Part shown: positions 26,703 through 39,300 of the stretch, one piece after another
How the letters are laid out: each line of letters begins with the position of its first letter
Position numbering within the stretch: the first letter of the stretch is position 1
Source: Prostheceraeus crozeri
Lineage: Eukaryota > Platyhelminthes > Polycladida > Euryleptidae
Reading direction: 5' to 3'
Assembly (NCBI GenBank): GCA_907163375.1
Contig: CAJQUW010011023.1
Span: forward strand, 1-64,000
DNA: 64,000 nucleotides
Notes under the pieces: generated by a model
What the model saw: only the letters and a program-made list of their open reading frames with translations
Databases searched by the model: none
Told to the model about the DNA's origin: nothing
Translations under genes and position numbers: made by a program

Positions 26703-29557
26703 AAATGTTAGATATGCAAACTTTTGCAGTTTTGCAGAAATTACAACAGATCATTGACTGATCATGATAGTAATGCAGAAGGGAATGATACTATTTCACA
26801 GATCGTCCGTGTCATGACAGCCTTGGATAGGTGATGTTTCTTAAGCAACTCGATGACCTGCTTGCTTTCATGCTGAACCTCAAGAGAGTCTTTTTAAGCG
26901 AGATCATATCATAAACAACCTGTCACTGGTACAGCAAAATAACAGAATCAAGGACAAATTAATGATTTTAAACAACTTTGAAAGATGTAATTGGGTCCAC
27001 ATCATTATTCAGATTCAAGAAATGAGACATGAATCTAGTGAATCATAAAATCATGCCGGTGAAAATTGAATTAAAGACTTGAAATTTCAGCCATGAAAGC
27101 ACGAATGATATGGTGACTTTTTCATGAAGACTTCCATTATAATACAATTCATGAAATTCCCTTGATAATCAGCTTGATTTCCGCTTTGTTAGGATGATTT
27201 TTAGCAAATGTTCATTCCTTTTGATATCCAACTTGTTTCAAACTACTTATATAGGAGCGTCATCTGTGGTATATAAATTGGCAAAAATTTGACTTTTTTT
27301 AAAACTGCTCAAATAATTTTTTGGACCACGGGAACATAATCTCCGCAAAAAACAGAATTTTTTCATATAGCAATTTTCACTGTATACAGATACTTTTTTG
27401 AGTCGACACTCTACCTATATATCCCTACTCTATGGCTTTTAGCGTTCGCTTTGATTGAATTTAGCACTCTATCAATCTTTGAAAAACAATTATTTTCCAA
27501 AATTAAATTTACAAAGTAATGCATTTTTGTGAACAGCAACCACTCTCAAATATAGTAGCCGCACTTCCAGACAGAAGTCCCGGCTCAAATCTCTGCGGTA
27601 TTGAAAGCAGCGCTATCGATTTCCACAACTTTCAATGAGTGAGCACAAAGTTATAATTGAATATGAATGCCACAATGGAGCATTCTGTGATGCGTAGTTT
27701 TCTATGAAGTTGCAGACCATGAAATAAAGACATAGCCTACACGACTGGAGAAAGCTGAGCCGAATCCGTGATGAAAAGTGTATTCTGCTGCAGCTAGGAA
27801 TGTTTTCTCTTCACATGTGGAAAATCAACTACAGACCTATCTGCTGACCGCAATCTGATGCAATCTGATTGCATGCTCTCCCGCAGACTAATAGGATGCC
27901 GTGAGACAGCTCTAGTGGAATATGAATTTCGTAGATTGTGAAGAATTTTCCAATACTGACAATCGTTCTGAAAACGTGTCTCAGAGATAACCAGTCAAAA
28001 GGCTGATTTTAACCGTGCGACATTCAACGTTAAAAGTGTGAAACGAAAATTGCATTCACTAGATCAATCAATATACATGTTTCTGTATTCTGTCGGTTTT
28101 AATGTCATGCCATCCTTCAAACACTCGGTTGAATATTGAATCGCTAATTGTTGTCAGCTCAATTTCTTCTCTTCCAATCTTCAACAAACTCGGTTACTAT
28201 TTGAAGAAGCACGAAGCTTGAAAACTAAGTGCTTGAAAGTTCCCATCAGGATAATGTTAAGATCGCAATCGGAATAAAAATGATGAGACATGCAGCGGCA
28301 AGCACCACTTGTTGTATTTATTCACTATTCCATTATCATCATTTTAAAGGAAAAATATGTGGCAATGATGTTTTGCCGCCCTACCAAAAAAGTGGCAAAA
28401 ATTCCATAATTTTGGAGTGAGATCCCTGTATATGACGAGAATCATTGATTAATAAACAATCTTATTACTTCTGCTGCCAATCTGATATCAAGTCAATAAA
28501 TTGACACTTTCCAAAATAATGAAAGATAGCGACAATGTGAGAGCGTAGACGACTTCAACCATTTCAGTTTTTGTTTCCTAAGGCATTAATTAAACTGCTG
28601 ACATTTCGTCTAAATTGGTCTATCAGTAATGATCAGTAAATGATGCTTTCTGAAATAAAGAAAGTAATTAGAAGATTTGAATATTGAGATGCATCCTCAG
28701 TTGAAGAAGAGAAAAGATTTGAATATTCAAATTTCACTCTTAATTATCAAAATATTGCTGCGCACATGCATCTCAGGCTGCTTACTCCATAATTGCAAAT
28801 GGAATGGGGGAGTTGTAATGATGATTATGGATATGAAATGGGCTTGCAGATGATTCCTGATTTTGGATAAAATAGCAGCTGTTCAGATCTGGTCCCATTT
28901 TTCAATTTAGAATGCATAAGTTGCTTTGAAACTTACAGAATGCAGAGGTACACAGTATGCTTCAATATGCATTATTGATAGATAATAAAAAGAAATTGCT
29001 TCCTCGTTCTTAATATGTCGACAAAAATAAGCACTTATCCACCTACAATTCGACAAGGACATCACCATTAATCAGGGATGTACGTAGAGTTGACTTTTCA
29101 AAAACCACCTCCTCTCCCGTCTTTGAGTCACCCGTATCAAATCTAAACAAGACGCCTGCCTCCGAGCAAAACGGCCACCCCTGACCACATAGCCCTAGGC
29201 AGGACTGTGAAGGAAGTGGCTTTTCCAACAGCCGCATCTGAGTTCGAGGAAAAAGGCCGCTTCGACCTGCCAGTTGTTCAGTCTCACAAAGTGAAAGCAG
29301 CGAACTGATTGCTTTAGTTAACTGAGCGATGAACTGAACTACTTAATGCAAATTCAAAATGAGCGGAGAACTGAGTGAACGAAGAAAACCGTTAAATGAA
29401 CGAGGAAATGAATGAACTGAAAAGCATGGATTGTCGATAATTAATTGCAATTTAATTGAACAAAGAAATTAATCAATTGATCAAATAATGGGAATTGGAA
29501 TTGTGAACAGATCAAGGAATTGAAACTGGAATCCGAAATTTGATTAACTATACACAT
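26703..29557. other. Non-coding stretch, nothing recognised
   Basis: Host DNA right of the Polinton. No exon with good splice context, no transposase or RT similarity and no RNA gene was found on either strand. Confidence 0.45.
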
Positions 29558-29960
29558 AGTCCGGGAGCTAGCGTGAAGTTGTGCAGGGAACGAGGTAGTA
29601 CATAAAACTTTCACATAGCATAGTACACCTCTAACCTACTGCAAAACTTCGCGTCTGCCGGATCAGATCATTTGCTGTTCAGAAATAGAGAGGACAACAC
29701 AATCCTATGTATTTCCAGTGGTAAAATTGTGACATCTGAGGTGTTGACTCCATTTTTTCGAATTTTTGCTCATAAAAGTTACACAAATTGGTATTTTGTT
29801 GAACTGTTTATTATAGAAATCATCTACAGATCATGATCTTTCAAATGAGCTATCATTCAGTGACAGAGGATGAAGTAAAGTATACAAACAGACACTTTTC
29901 GTTTAAGTATATCAACAATTTTCCTGAAATTTCTATGTTAAAATTTGCAGTTACACCAAC
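29558..29960 (-). repeat. Dispersed repeat, copy 1 (about 403 bp)
   Basis: About 95% identical to 30637-31040, in direct orientation 1080 bp away. It starts AGTCCGGGAGCTAG and ends GCAGTTACACCAAC. Its first 76 bp align, inverted, with the monomer of the minisatellites at 38.9-40.6 and 54.6-55.1 kb (shared words AGTCCGG, TGCAGGGAACGAGG, ACTTTCACA, GTACACCTC). No coding capacity; a non-autonomous mobile element is likely. No convincing target duplication. Confidence 0.8.
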
Positions 29961-30048
29961 TATACGGATAACTATGTAATTTTTCACTACTTCATAGTTT
30001 TGACATAGCTATTCAGTCCCATCCATTCAATATTTCAATAATATTCTG

Positions 30049-30365
30049 TTGTCAATTGCGATATCAAATAAAACTGCTTATAAGAGCTGGCGAAAAAGTA
30101 ATATCATAGCTGTCGCCACAAATCAACCATTGATTCCATACTTCCCTTATATACTTACTTTGATTTCAACACTGAGCATGACTCGATTGAGATCTGGACA
30201 CTCTCTAGAGTTGGGGCGCATACAGGAAGAGAATTGAGTATGGATGGATCCGGTTATTGTCGTTGCTTTGGTAAGGTGTTGAAGTCTGTTGAGCATGTCA
30301 TGGAGTGTGTTGCTGGTAAAAGGAGACGTGATGAATTGGAGATTTCATTTCATGGTTTGTCTGTT
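30049..30365 (+). pseudogene. LINE reverse transcriptase, C-terminal remnant
   Basis: Two overlapping segments resemble the end of non-LTR retrotransposon ORF2. First, TLSMTRLRSGHSLELGRI (about 30160-30220) is the 'SRLRSGH' motif. Second, CRCFGKVLKSVEHVMEC (about 30258-30310) is the 'CxCG-xxES-xEHxxxEC' zinc-knuckle that follows it. They lie in different frames, so there is at least one frameshift, and the remainder of the RT domain is missing. A dead fragment, lying between the two copies of the dispersed repeat. Confidence 0.65.
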
Positions 30366-30636
30366 TTATGTTGTAGACCGTAGGAGGCTCGCAGCAGTAT
30401 TGGGCGTTGTGGAGGCGGGCGAGCCTAGTCTGAGCCAACAACGGCAATGGCACCGCAACACCCAGCTCTCACGCTGGGGATTGGAAGTGCTGTGGGTGGA
30501 GGCTTTTTCTCCATGGACAGGAAGGATGAGGAAATTGGGTTGACCATTATGTACGCTGGGAGCTGAGGAGGGATGCGTGGCCGTGTTTCCTGGGGGTCAC
30601 CTGTGACGTGGGGTTCATTCACCCTCAGGGAAGAAG

Positions 30637-31040
30637 TAGTCCGGGAGCTAGAGCGAAGTTGTGCAGGGAACGAGGTAGTACATAAAACTTTCACATAGCA
30701 TAGTACACCTCTAACTTACTGCAAAACTTCGCGTCTGCCGGATCAGATCATTTTCTTTTCAGAAATAGAGATGATAACAAAATCCTATGTATTTCCAATG
30801 GTAAAATTGTGACATTTAAGGTGTTGACTCCATTTTTTCGAATTTTTGCTCATAAAAGTTACACAAATTGGTATTTTGTTGAACTGTTTATTATAGAAAT
30901 CATCTACAGATCATGATCTTTCAAATGAGCTATCATTCAGTGACAGAGGATGAAGAAAAGTGTACAAACAGACACTTTTCGTTAAAGTATATCAACAATT
31001 TTCCCGAAATTTCTATGTTAAAATTTGCAGTTACACCAAC
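30637..31040 (-). repeat. Dispersed repeat, copy 2 (about 403 bp)
   Basis: Second direct copy of the repeat at 29558-29960, with the same end points and a few per cent difference. Just beyond its end, CACCAAC and GTTGGTG can pair around a 7-nt loop (31034-31054). Confidence 0.8.
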
Positions 31041-31510
31041 GAAAAGTGTTGGTGAACTCCGCTTCCCAGGTTCAATGTGATTCATTTGTTGATGATAGCA
31101 TATGTTTTCATCACATTTTTCGACTTTGCTTTCTTTCAGTCAAAGTGCCAAGTTGCGTATTTTGGAAGTTGATTGACGGTTCGTTAGTACCTTTTTGAGT
31201 TGTGTTCAGTTTTCCTTGTTGTTGCTCATGAATAGGGATCACGAAAGCGCTGGAGCATTACGTTCTTGTACCATTGTTTTGATTTTGGTCATTATTGTTA
31301 CTGGGCATTGATTTGGATGAACGAATTAAAAGACTATCATTTTCAAATACATTGGCCATCACAACTACTACATTTCTATTGAATTTTTGGACCCAACAAA
31401 ATTTTCGACTGATTTACGAAAAATTGTAGTCCCTGATGAAGAATTGTCCTTCAATTTAATTGGTTGCGATCTTGTAACAGAGCTGATGAACCAGCATTGT
31501 CATATAGGCC

Positions 31511-32096
31511 TACATGTAGCTGGTACACGAACACTTGTTCGACACGAACATTTGTTCGACAAATTTTCGAACACTTCTTCGACACGACATTTGTTCGACA
31601 CGAACACTTCTTCGACACGACATTTGTTCGACACGGACACTTCTTCGACACGACGTTTGTTCGACACGGACACTTCTTCGACACGACGTTTGTTCGTTAT
31701 TAAGCAATTATAGTCTTTCTTTTTCAGGTTGTGTATTTTTTGAGAATTTGCATTTTTTTATACTTTTTGTCTTAAATTAATTTTTTTTCCTTTCTAAAAA
31801 AATATAATTCTTGCATCGCATAGATTGAACTAGAAGCGTGTTTGTAATTTAAGATATTACCATAAAGACGAAAGATAGCCAGTACCTAAAATTCTATTCA
31901 TGCAGAACTATTCATGCTAGATAAAGCATTATTCATGCAGAACTTGTCGAAGAAGTGTTCGTGTCGAACAAGTGTCCGTGTCGAACAAATGTCTTGTCGA
32001 AGAAGTGTCCGTGTCGAAGAAGTTTTCTGTCGAACAAATGTCCGAAAACATAGATATCAACTTGTCGAAGAAGTGTACCAGATCCATGTAGCTACA
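31511..32096. mobile_element. Fold-back element with inverted tandem arrays
   Basis: The left arm (31511-31696) is a tandem array of about 36-bp units with the words TTCTTCGACACGAC and TTTGTTCGACACGGAC. The right arm (31943-32096) holds the inverted words (GTCGAAGAAGTG, GTCCGTGTCGAACAA). The outermost parts are also inverted copies: TACATGTAGCTGGTACA on the left, and TGTACCAGATCCATGTAGCTA on the right. The 246-bp centre is unrelated AT-rich DNA. This matches the build of fold-back transposons. Open frames on both strands over the left arm are by-products of the repeat. Confidence 0.7.
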
Positions 32097-32757
32097 GCTT
32101 CGGCTACAGTGTGATTTTCTCTTCAAATGGGTCGATAGATAACTTCCGTTTTCCTATGTTACACCATTAGGAGCAGTCACAGCATCTTATAACATTTCAC
32201 AAAACCCTTGGAAAGACATTCACTCTTCAGATGGAACATTCCTAAAGCCTTCAATCACTTGTCCGAAGTGTTTGATTGCGGGCTACAAGCTGGTGATCAT
32301 CGTTTCGGCATGAGAAGTCATCATTGAGTAAAAAGTGAATCTTCTGTATTGTTAAGAAACAATAACTTTTCATTATACACATACAACGGACGGAATAAGG
32401 TTACATTAGCTATCCTCTTGACGGATAAATGGAATGATTTAATTTCGAATATCACAGCGACTAATTGTGCATCGATTATAATATCATGGACAGAATGCTT
32501 TTTACGGAGCAGACAGGAGTTTCAGCAACGTTGTCACCATTTCACTGAAGACACATTCAATAAAAATATTTCAAAAATAAAGGCATCACAAAAGTAGACA
32601 GAAAGTTTACAGCTTTAGACACATGTATCAAACATACAAAATCTAGTGGAGACAGTTGAACATTCTGAGAAGGGCCGGAATATACAACGCGTAGCACCAA
32701 AGTCTAATCGAAATTTCAGATATGTTTCTCGTGAAGACCTGATCTGTGATAGTTGAT

Positions 32758-32894
32758 TCAAATGAGATATTTCCTCTTCAGATATGTTAAATATGACAAG
32801 TCATCATTGGAGCCGTTCAAGATAGTGTCGAGCGGAGAAGGGATCACCATTTCCTTGGGTTTCACAGCCTCAGAGGTAGTATCTGTATGGTCCC
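32758..32894 (-). CDS. Possible terminal exon of an unknown minus-strand gene
   Basis: A good acceptor (TTTTTCACTTTTCAG) is followed by an open frame of about 45 codons entered in phase (two bases complete the first codon), reading DHTDTTSEAVKPKEM, then a middle with PSPLDTILNGS, ending YLTYLKRKYLI and a TGA stop at 32758-32760. The composition looks like a real protein terminus. I could not find its upstream exon on the minus strand, and no AATAAA follows closely. It may be a chance frame. Confidence 0.3.
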
Positions 32895-33350
32895 CTGAAA
32901 AGTGAAAAACAGACAGTGACTGAAGGATAGTGAGAGTTTATTTCAACGCTAAAATACCAATAATCAAGAGGAAAACGAATTAGTATGGTTAGAAGCAGTT
33001 AAAAAGAGACTGAAGTTTGTAGTGAATTGATACAGAGCAAATAAGAAGCAAAGCGATTTGAGAATTATGGAAATCATATTCATAGTAAGCAAAGTGAAAA
33101 TCCCTTGACCTCTCTTATTCACAGAAGTAAAGAATTGGCAATAGGTCAAGCATATAAGGATAAAAAATATTTAACAAAGCTATCATGCCTGTGTGCTCAC
33201 ATAGGTGTTTTTTTGCCCACTAGTCACTATTATCGTAAGAAAGAAATTTTCCAAAAAGAAGTAATCCTCGATTAATAAATATATTAAAACGTAGGTACTA
33301 CAATCTGCCAACATCTCGGCCTAGCCTTGATCTAGAGTCAGTTATTCAGC

Positions 33351-36300
33351 ATGGCATCTGAAACAGGTAACCGTGAATTAATCTCAACCGTTGCAAGTCA
33401 ACAGCGGACAAAAGTGTTAATAATGTCTTTGCGGAAGCATTTCCAGCTAATGTCATTTATTGTCCTTGGCAGACTGCACAATATCTGAGGAGGTAGTGAA
33501 AAGGGTTCCCGATTACGAAGACGAGGATCCCTGCTACACATGTGTACAGGTACTTCAAACTAGCATTGCATTAGAGGTTTTTCTGATGATGATTTGTTTA
33601 AAAGATATTACGATGTTATATTACTTAACGATGATTTTGTTGTGATGTTATCATCATTTTCGAGGCATGATATTTTCCCTTCAAGGTGCGTTTTATGGGA
33701 CTATCACTCTGCTCATATGAAGACTGCGGCAATAGCACTTGCACAATTCGAAGTAATCTAAGTAAAATACCAGCAAAATATTTCAAACAGCACATAAATA
33801 GGAATAATTCGTAAAATGTACTTCAATATTCTGATGGATACTTTTACATACTATTCTCGTGCAACGTAGACTGACGGGCCCTGTAAACCTAATACTCAAT
33901 TTTAAACAAGGGCAGCCTGTAGGTTTGCACGTGTATGTATGCTACATATCTTCATAGTCTCTCATTGAATTGACGAAGCACATAGTTTAACGTCACAGCT
34001 CCTCCATACTGGGGGCTTGGACGGTGATGACATAGTCAGACTTAGTTTGGAGCGTTGTGATCTTTTAGTCCGGATGCCCTTCCTGACGACTTCCAATGAC
34101 ACTTTCGGGGCTCGACCTCTGGACCGAAAGATCGCTAGGCCAAGCACTTAACCACTGTGCCACGGAGACCACTATAGAGGCAAATAAACAACGCATAAGC
34201 ATCCACTATTGTTTCAACAATTATCGTTTTAGATACTCGTAGTTGTATCAGCAGAAGATATAGGAGCGGTATTCCTTCATTATTTGAGGCGACGACAGAT
34301 TTCTGTTGAAACCAAATTGAAATTTATGTGAAATATAAGAATTCATGCAGAACGAAGACAGAGTGCAAAAACGAAGGGGGCTTAAAGAAAGAGGATTAAT
34401 CATCATTCCAAATGAACCTTTCGGTAGTTTTCATCATGATAGAATTGACCAATCTGCATGTGTTATTGAGTCAATCGTTCTGTTTCACTCGGCTTCACTT
34501 GATGTAGAAATATACGTAGAAAGCCTATATTCGGTCATTTTTCATTAAATCAGCGTACGAAGTGTCTCAGCAGACACCATAAGCTGTACTCTCTGTCATG
34601 GTGAAGCCAGGAATTCCTGATAGGTGATGTCATGAACATCAAGTCATCATAGAAGTTATGCTACAAGCTACGTAGTCACAGGGATCGCGGGGTTTTACTC
34701 GTGTAACGGAGGAGGACAAAATATGTTACTCTATCCCCTCGCATCATTTTCGATGCATTAAATAGAAATTGCGATGAATAAGTCAAAGTGATGAATTCAT
34801 AAGTCAGGTAATATTCACACTGATGCAACAAAAGAGGTAAACGGAGAGCAAAATCTGTTCTCTGCAGCCAAGTTTAACATTATGCTGTAATCAGGAGAAA
34901 GCTGAGACCAAGTCTGAGGGAAAAATTGTGGACATTTTGAATCATCAAAGGTCAGCCACTTTATGCTGCGGAATTCACGCTCTTCTCTGCTTTTTGCTAA
35001 TAATCATTCGTACCATTCATTTACATTGTAAATATTACAAAACTTGATGATTCAAGCCTTGCAAATCGCATGACCTTTGACGATTCTGCAATAATTCAAA
35101 ATAACAAACCGATAACGCCCAAATTCTCATTTATCTGATGTTAAGGTTATAAATAGTTTAGCCGTAAGTGTATCGGAATTACAGATGCACGTGAGCAGTT
35201 AAGCAAGAAATGTCAGACAGATGATCGAGTCAACGAGTGTTCATTCCTAAGAAAATTACTTTCCTGATATTTGTGTACTCAATTTTCACATATCCGGCAC
35301 TGATAACGAGTTATTGTTGAGCTTTCAATTATGTTGATGAAACGATTGAAATTCGAATCATGAGAAAGATAAATTGTCACAAAATTGAACGTCTAAATGC
35401 AAATACGGTTCATTTCAGACCAGTATTCTTCCTTAGTTCATATGAAGATGCAACTACCTTGCACGTTACAATGAGAGTGACGAAAGACCAGCTGAATGAC
35501 AGATGAGGGGAAATTGTATTGTAACACAATTTCTGTTGAAAAAGATTAAATTGATATGTCAACGTCTTCAAAGTTCCGCTTAGTTTTGTAGTTTAGGAAG
35601 TTTGATGACTTTTATGGAATGTCAAGCCTTCCGCATTGACTTCAAATCGCTCAAGGAGTAAGAAAACAACGATGTCCAAGGTGAGAAACAGTTAACAGCT
35701 ATCTCATTATGATTTCTTGAGCTGAATCTGAGACAGAATCTTTAACTACAGGTCTACAGTTTCATAACAGACGCGATGAGATAATAACGTCACTTCAGAG
35801 CCGCCTCAATATACATACTCGTATACGATTCAATTTCCGGAGGAGATATCAACAATTAGATTTATCAAATTTGGCAATTCCTGTGTCTCTTTGACGTCAT
35901 TATACTTCTTCATCAAGGGATTGGAAGGTGTTGTCATTGTCAGGCATTACTCTCACTCCGAATGCCCTTCCTGCCGACTTCTAGGGATACTCTTGGGGCT
36001 CGACCGCACGACCACAGGATCACTAGGCCAAGCACTTAACCGCTGTACCACGGGGACCACACTAAGAAGTTAAAGGTGTTACTAACCACTTTCTACTTTA
36101 TCTTTCATCATTATCATGCTTGATTAGTGCCACTCTCAATGTCATCAGTCATGCGTTGACACGTGTGTGAAGTTAGCGGAACCATTTTTTATTATAGCTT
36201 AATTCTATTCGAAACAGCTGCTAGTTTGTCAATTTCAGTCTCCTGATTATGAATCTGAGCTCAGATTTCACAAATTCAAAGTCGTTTTTGAGAAATTCAA

Positions 36301-39300
36301 GTTTAAAGATAAAAGTGGTTCCGCTGTGAAGTTAGCGGAACCAATGGCTGAGTCTCGCTGATTGACGCAGTAAATCAATTTCTTTTGGTCACTACCCGAT
36401 CAATTTTGTTGTGCTGATTACGAATATGTGCCTCATCTTTCAAAACAATGCAGATTTCACCCGGAAATCTGAATTTCACTTTTTCTGCAAGCTGATTGTG
36501 AAGTTAGCGGAACCATTTTTTAATACAAAGAATTTCTCAGCAAAATCCATCCTCTCCAACTAATTTGAAGCTCCTAATCACAAATCTGTAATCAGATTTG
36601 CAAAACTCGCCCGCATTGCAAAGATATTCCTTTATCTGGGTCCGCTGTGAAGTGCCCGGAACCACCTACTGGCATTAAAATTTCAAATTCTAATTTTTGC
36701 ACAGAATCACTGCAATAGACATACCAAGAGAATGGAACTGCTTCACTGATCACGGTTTGCCGTCCGATTTCACGGGAGGATAAGTACTTGCCGAGAAAAA
36801 TTGATTTTGCGGTTTTCAAGGATTTCATCGGAATCTCAGCAAAATCCAACCCTCTCATCTATTGACTTCAGAGGCACAGCAGCATGCACCGAGAAGGGGA
36901 GCGCACAAGAGCTAATTCCACAGTGTGATGGTACAATAGAATTGTGCTGTAATAAATGATGGTTCGGCTGATCTGGAGAGGGTTGGATTCAAATTAGTAG
37001 GAGAGGATGGATTTTGCTGAGAAATTCTTTGTATTAAAAAATGGTTCCGCTAACTTCACACACGTTGCGTTGACTGATATATTTCATTTTTCCTATTTTG
37101 TCATAAAAACCGAGTAAACAATCAAAGTTCGAAGGTATTTCGATTGGAAATGGAGTTGTCTGTAAATTTGTACAAATAGATCAAAATCGCCATCCAACTT
37201 AATGTAACGACAGGTAGTCTTCATTTACACAACACTATCTGTTGACTCGATCATCATGAAAAGGCATTGATTCATCTGTCGGTGTTTATCCGGAAGAATT
37301 GAGGAACGCTGGATTATGCACAGATTCTACGACTCACTTTGCTGCAGTTGGGATATACATGCTGGGAGCTGTCGAAACGAAACAACATGTCAATCGTGAC
37401 AACAGGCAACTACGTGAGATGTCAAAACTAATTCATTACTGAATACTATGATAGTGAAAATTAGCAGAAATGAACAGCAAACAACGAATAAAAACAATGT
37501 TCGTGTTATCACATCCACAACAGCTTACACAAACACGGAAAGAATTGAAATGATGACTAACAAGTACGACTTTTACGGCATACAGTAATGATCTACGGCG
37601 TGAAAGATATTTAACAAATGCAAATTAGTTGGTTATCAAATTATCTGTAGAGGAATGCCTAATTCATATCATATACATGATCACAAAACACAGAATTATG
37701 TCAAAATCCAATCGAACTATAATGTACAGTATAATGATATAATGCATAAAATAGGACTGAAAATGTAAATATATAAAATACATGTTGCAATTTTATGCCA
37801 TTTAATTGAATTCGAACACTTTCGTGGAGACGCTGAAGCTCTAACATACCTATCCCCCCCACGGGGGACTTGGATGGTGCTGACAAAGTCAGACTTTTCT
37901 GATGCGTTGTGTTAATTCCCGCACCTTTTAATGACACACTCGGGGTTCGACCTCTGGACTAAAAACCGCAAGCCCAAGTACTTAACCACTGTGCCATGGA
38001 GAACTCTCTAAATAACTGTCTATGAACAATGGTGGAAGTTAAACAGATGGCGTTGCCAGTGAAGCCATGTGGCAACCGGCTGGTTCAACATGAGGAACAT
38101 AGTTGAGAGTTACTGTGCACCGAGATGTACGGGAGTTTTTACTTGTACGTGCAATCATTAACAAAATAATGTCCATGAACCTTCATGAACAAAGGAATCT
38201 CCATCCAAAAATTGCAAATTACGAAATGAAGAATTGTTGTACTAAGAATCATACACGAAGCACACCGCTGAGTTCATAAGTGATTATTTGCGAACTTTCT
38301 ACTACAAAGGTTTCAATTTTTCATTGGCATTCTCTTATAGGAGCTGCATCAACGTGATCGTATGGCGGGAATATCCTCCACCCCTGGAACAGAGCAGACA
38401 ATTCAAAGAATAATGAAGACACTTTTAAACAGTTGGAAACTAAAAGTAAACAATCAGAAAGTGAACACTTAAAGCAAGTCCATGGTGAAGAGAAATTCGG
38501 CAAGTTGCTGCTTTCGTTGTCTGCGGTGAATTCTATTTCTTTAATATTTAAAAACATCATACCAAAGTTTAATGTCACACAATGTATCACCGTTCAAACC
38601 TGTCACATCAGTGACTTTGGGATACATCCTATGGATTTCACAGGTCAGAAACAAGAGTGATAGACTGACCAATCAGGATGCATGAAGTCCGGACATTCTC
38701 GCTGAATTAAGATGCTTACTAAACATTAAGGTGTTTGCCTTCATAGAGAAAGGTACATGAACATGATGCGAAATGGCCTGAAGACATCGCATGTCAAAAT
38801 TTATGGATCTAGACATAGTGAGCTTCTATTAATCAGAGAAAACATAGAAAATCTAACTTATACCAGAAACCGCATTCTGTTTCCATAGGATTTGCACGTG
38901 CTTTCTTTGACCTTGTCTGGCAAGAACTCGGCAGATTCATAGTAGACATAGGATGTGCATCATTCTGTGAAAGTCTCATTGTCGGCCTCGTTCCCTGCAC
39001 AAACTCGTGCTGGCTGCCGGACTATGAGGTGTACATCATTCTGTGAAAGTCTCATTGTCAGCCTTGTTCCCTGCAGAAACTTGTGCTGGCTGCCAGACTA
39101 TGAGGTGTACATCATTCTGTGAAAGTCTCATTGTCAGCCTTGTTCCCTGCAGAAACTTGTGCTGGCTGCTGCCGGACTATGAGGTGTACATCATTCTGTG
39201 AAAGTCTCATTGTCGGCCTCGTTCCCTGCACAAACTCGTGTTGGCTGTCGGACTATGAGGTGTACATCATTCTGAGAAAGCCTTACTTTTGGCCTCGTTC

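Noticed and set aside
30289-30543. 84-codon open frame as a host gene
   Set aside because: It overlaps the LINE zinc-knuckle remnant in another frame and has no recognisable domain.
29558-31040. The two 403-bp direct repeats as LTRs of a retrotransposon
   Set aside because: No TG...CA ends, no primer-binding site or polypurine tract, and the interior is a LINE remnant.
31451-31780. Five overlapping open frames on both strands
   Set aside because: All are produced by the 36-bp tandem repeat, which lacks stop codons in several frames.
33686-33814. Alternative third exon of the plus-strand gene (VRFMGLSLCSYEDC... to a stop)
   Set aside because: The frame is open and follows a TTCCCTTCAAG acceptor in the right phase, but it would end the protein early, while the 38341, 40690 and 41027 exons fit in phase and continue it. 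It could be an alternative end.
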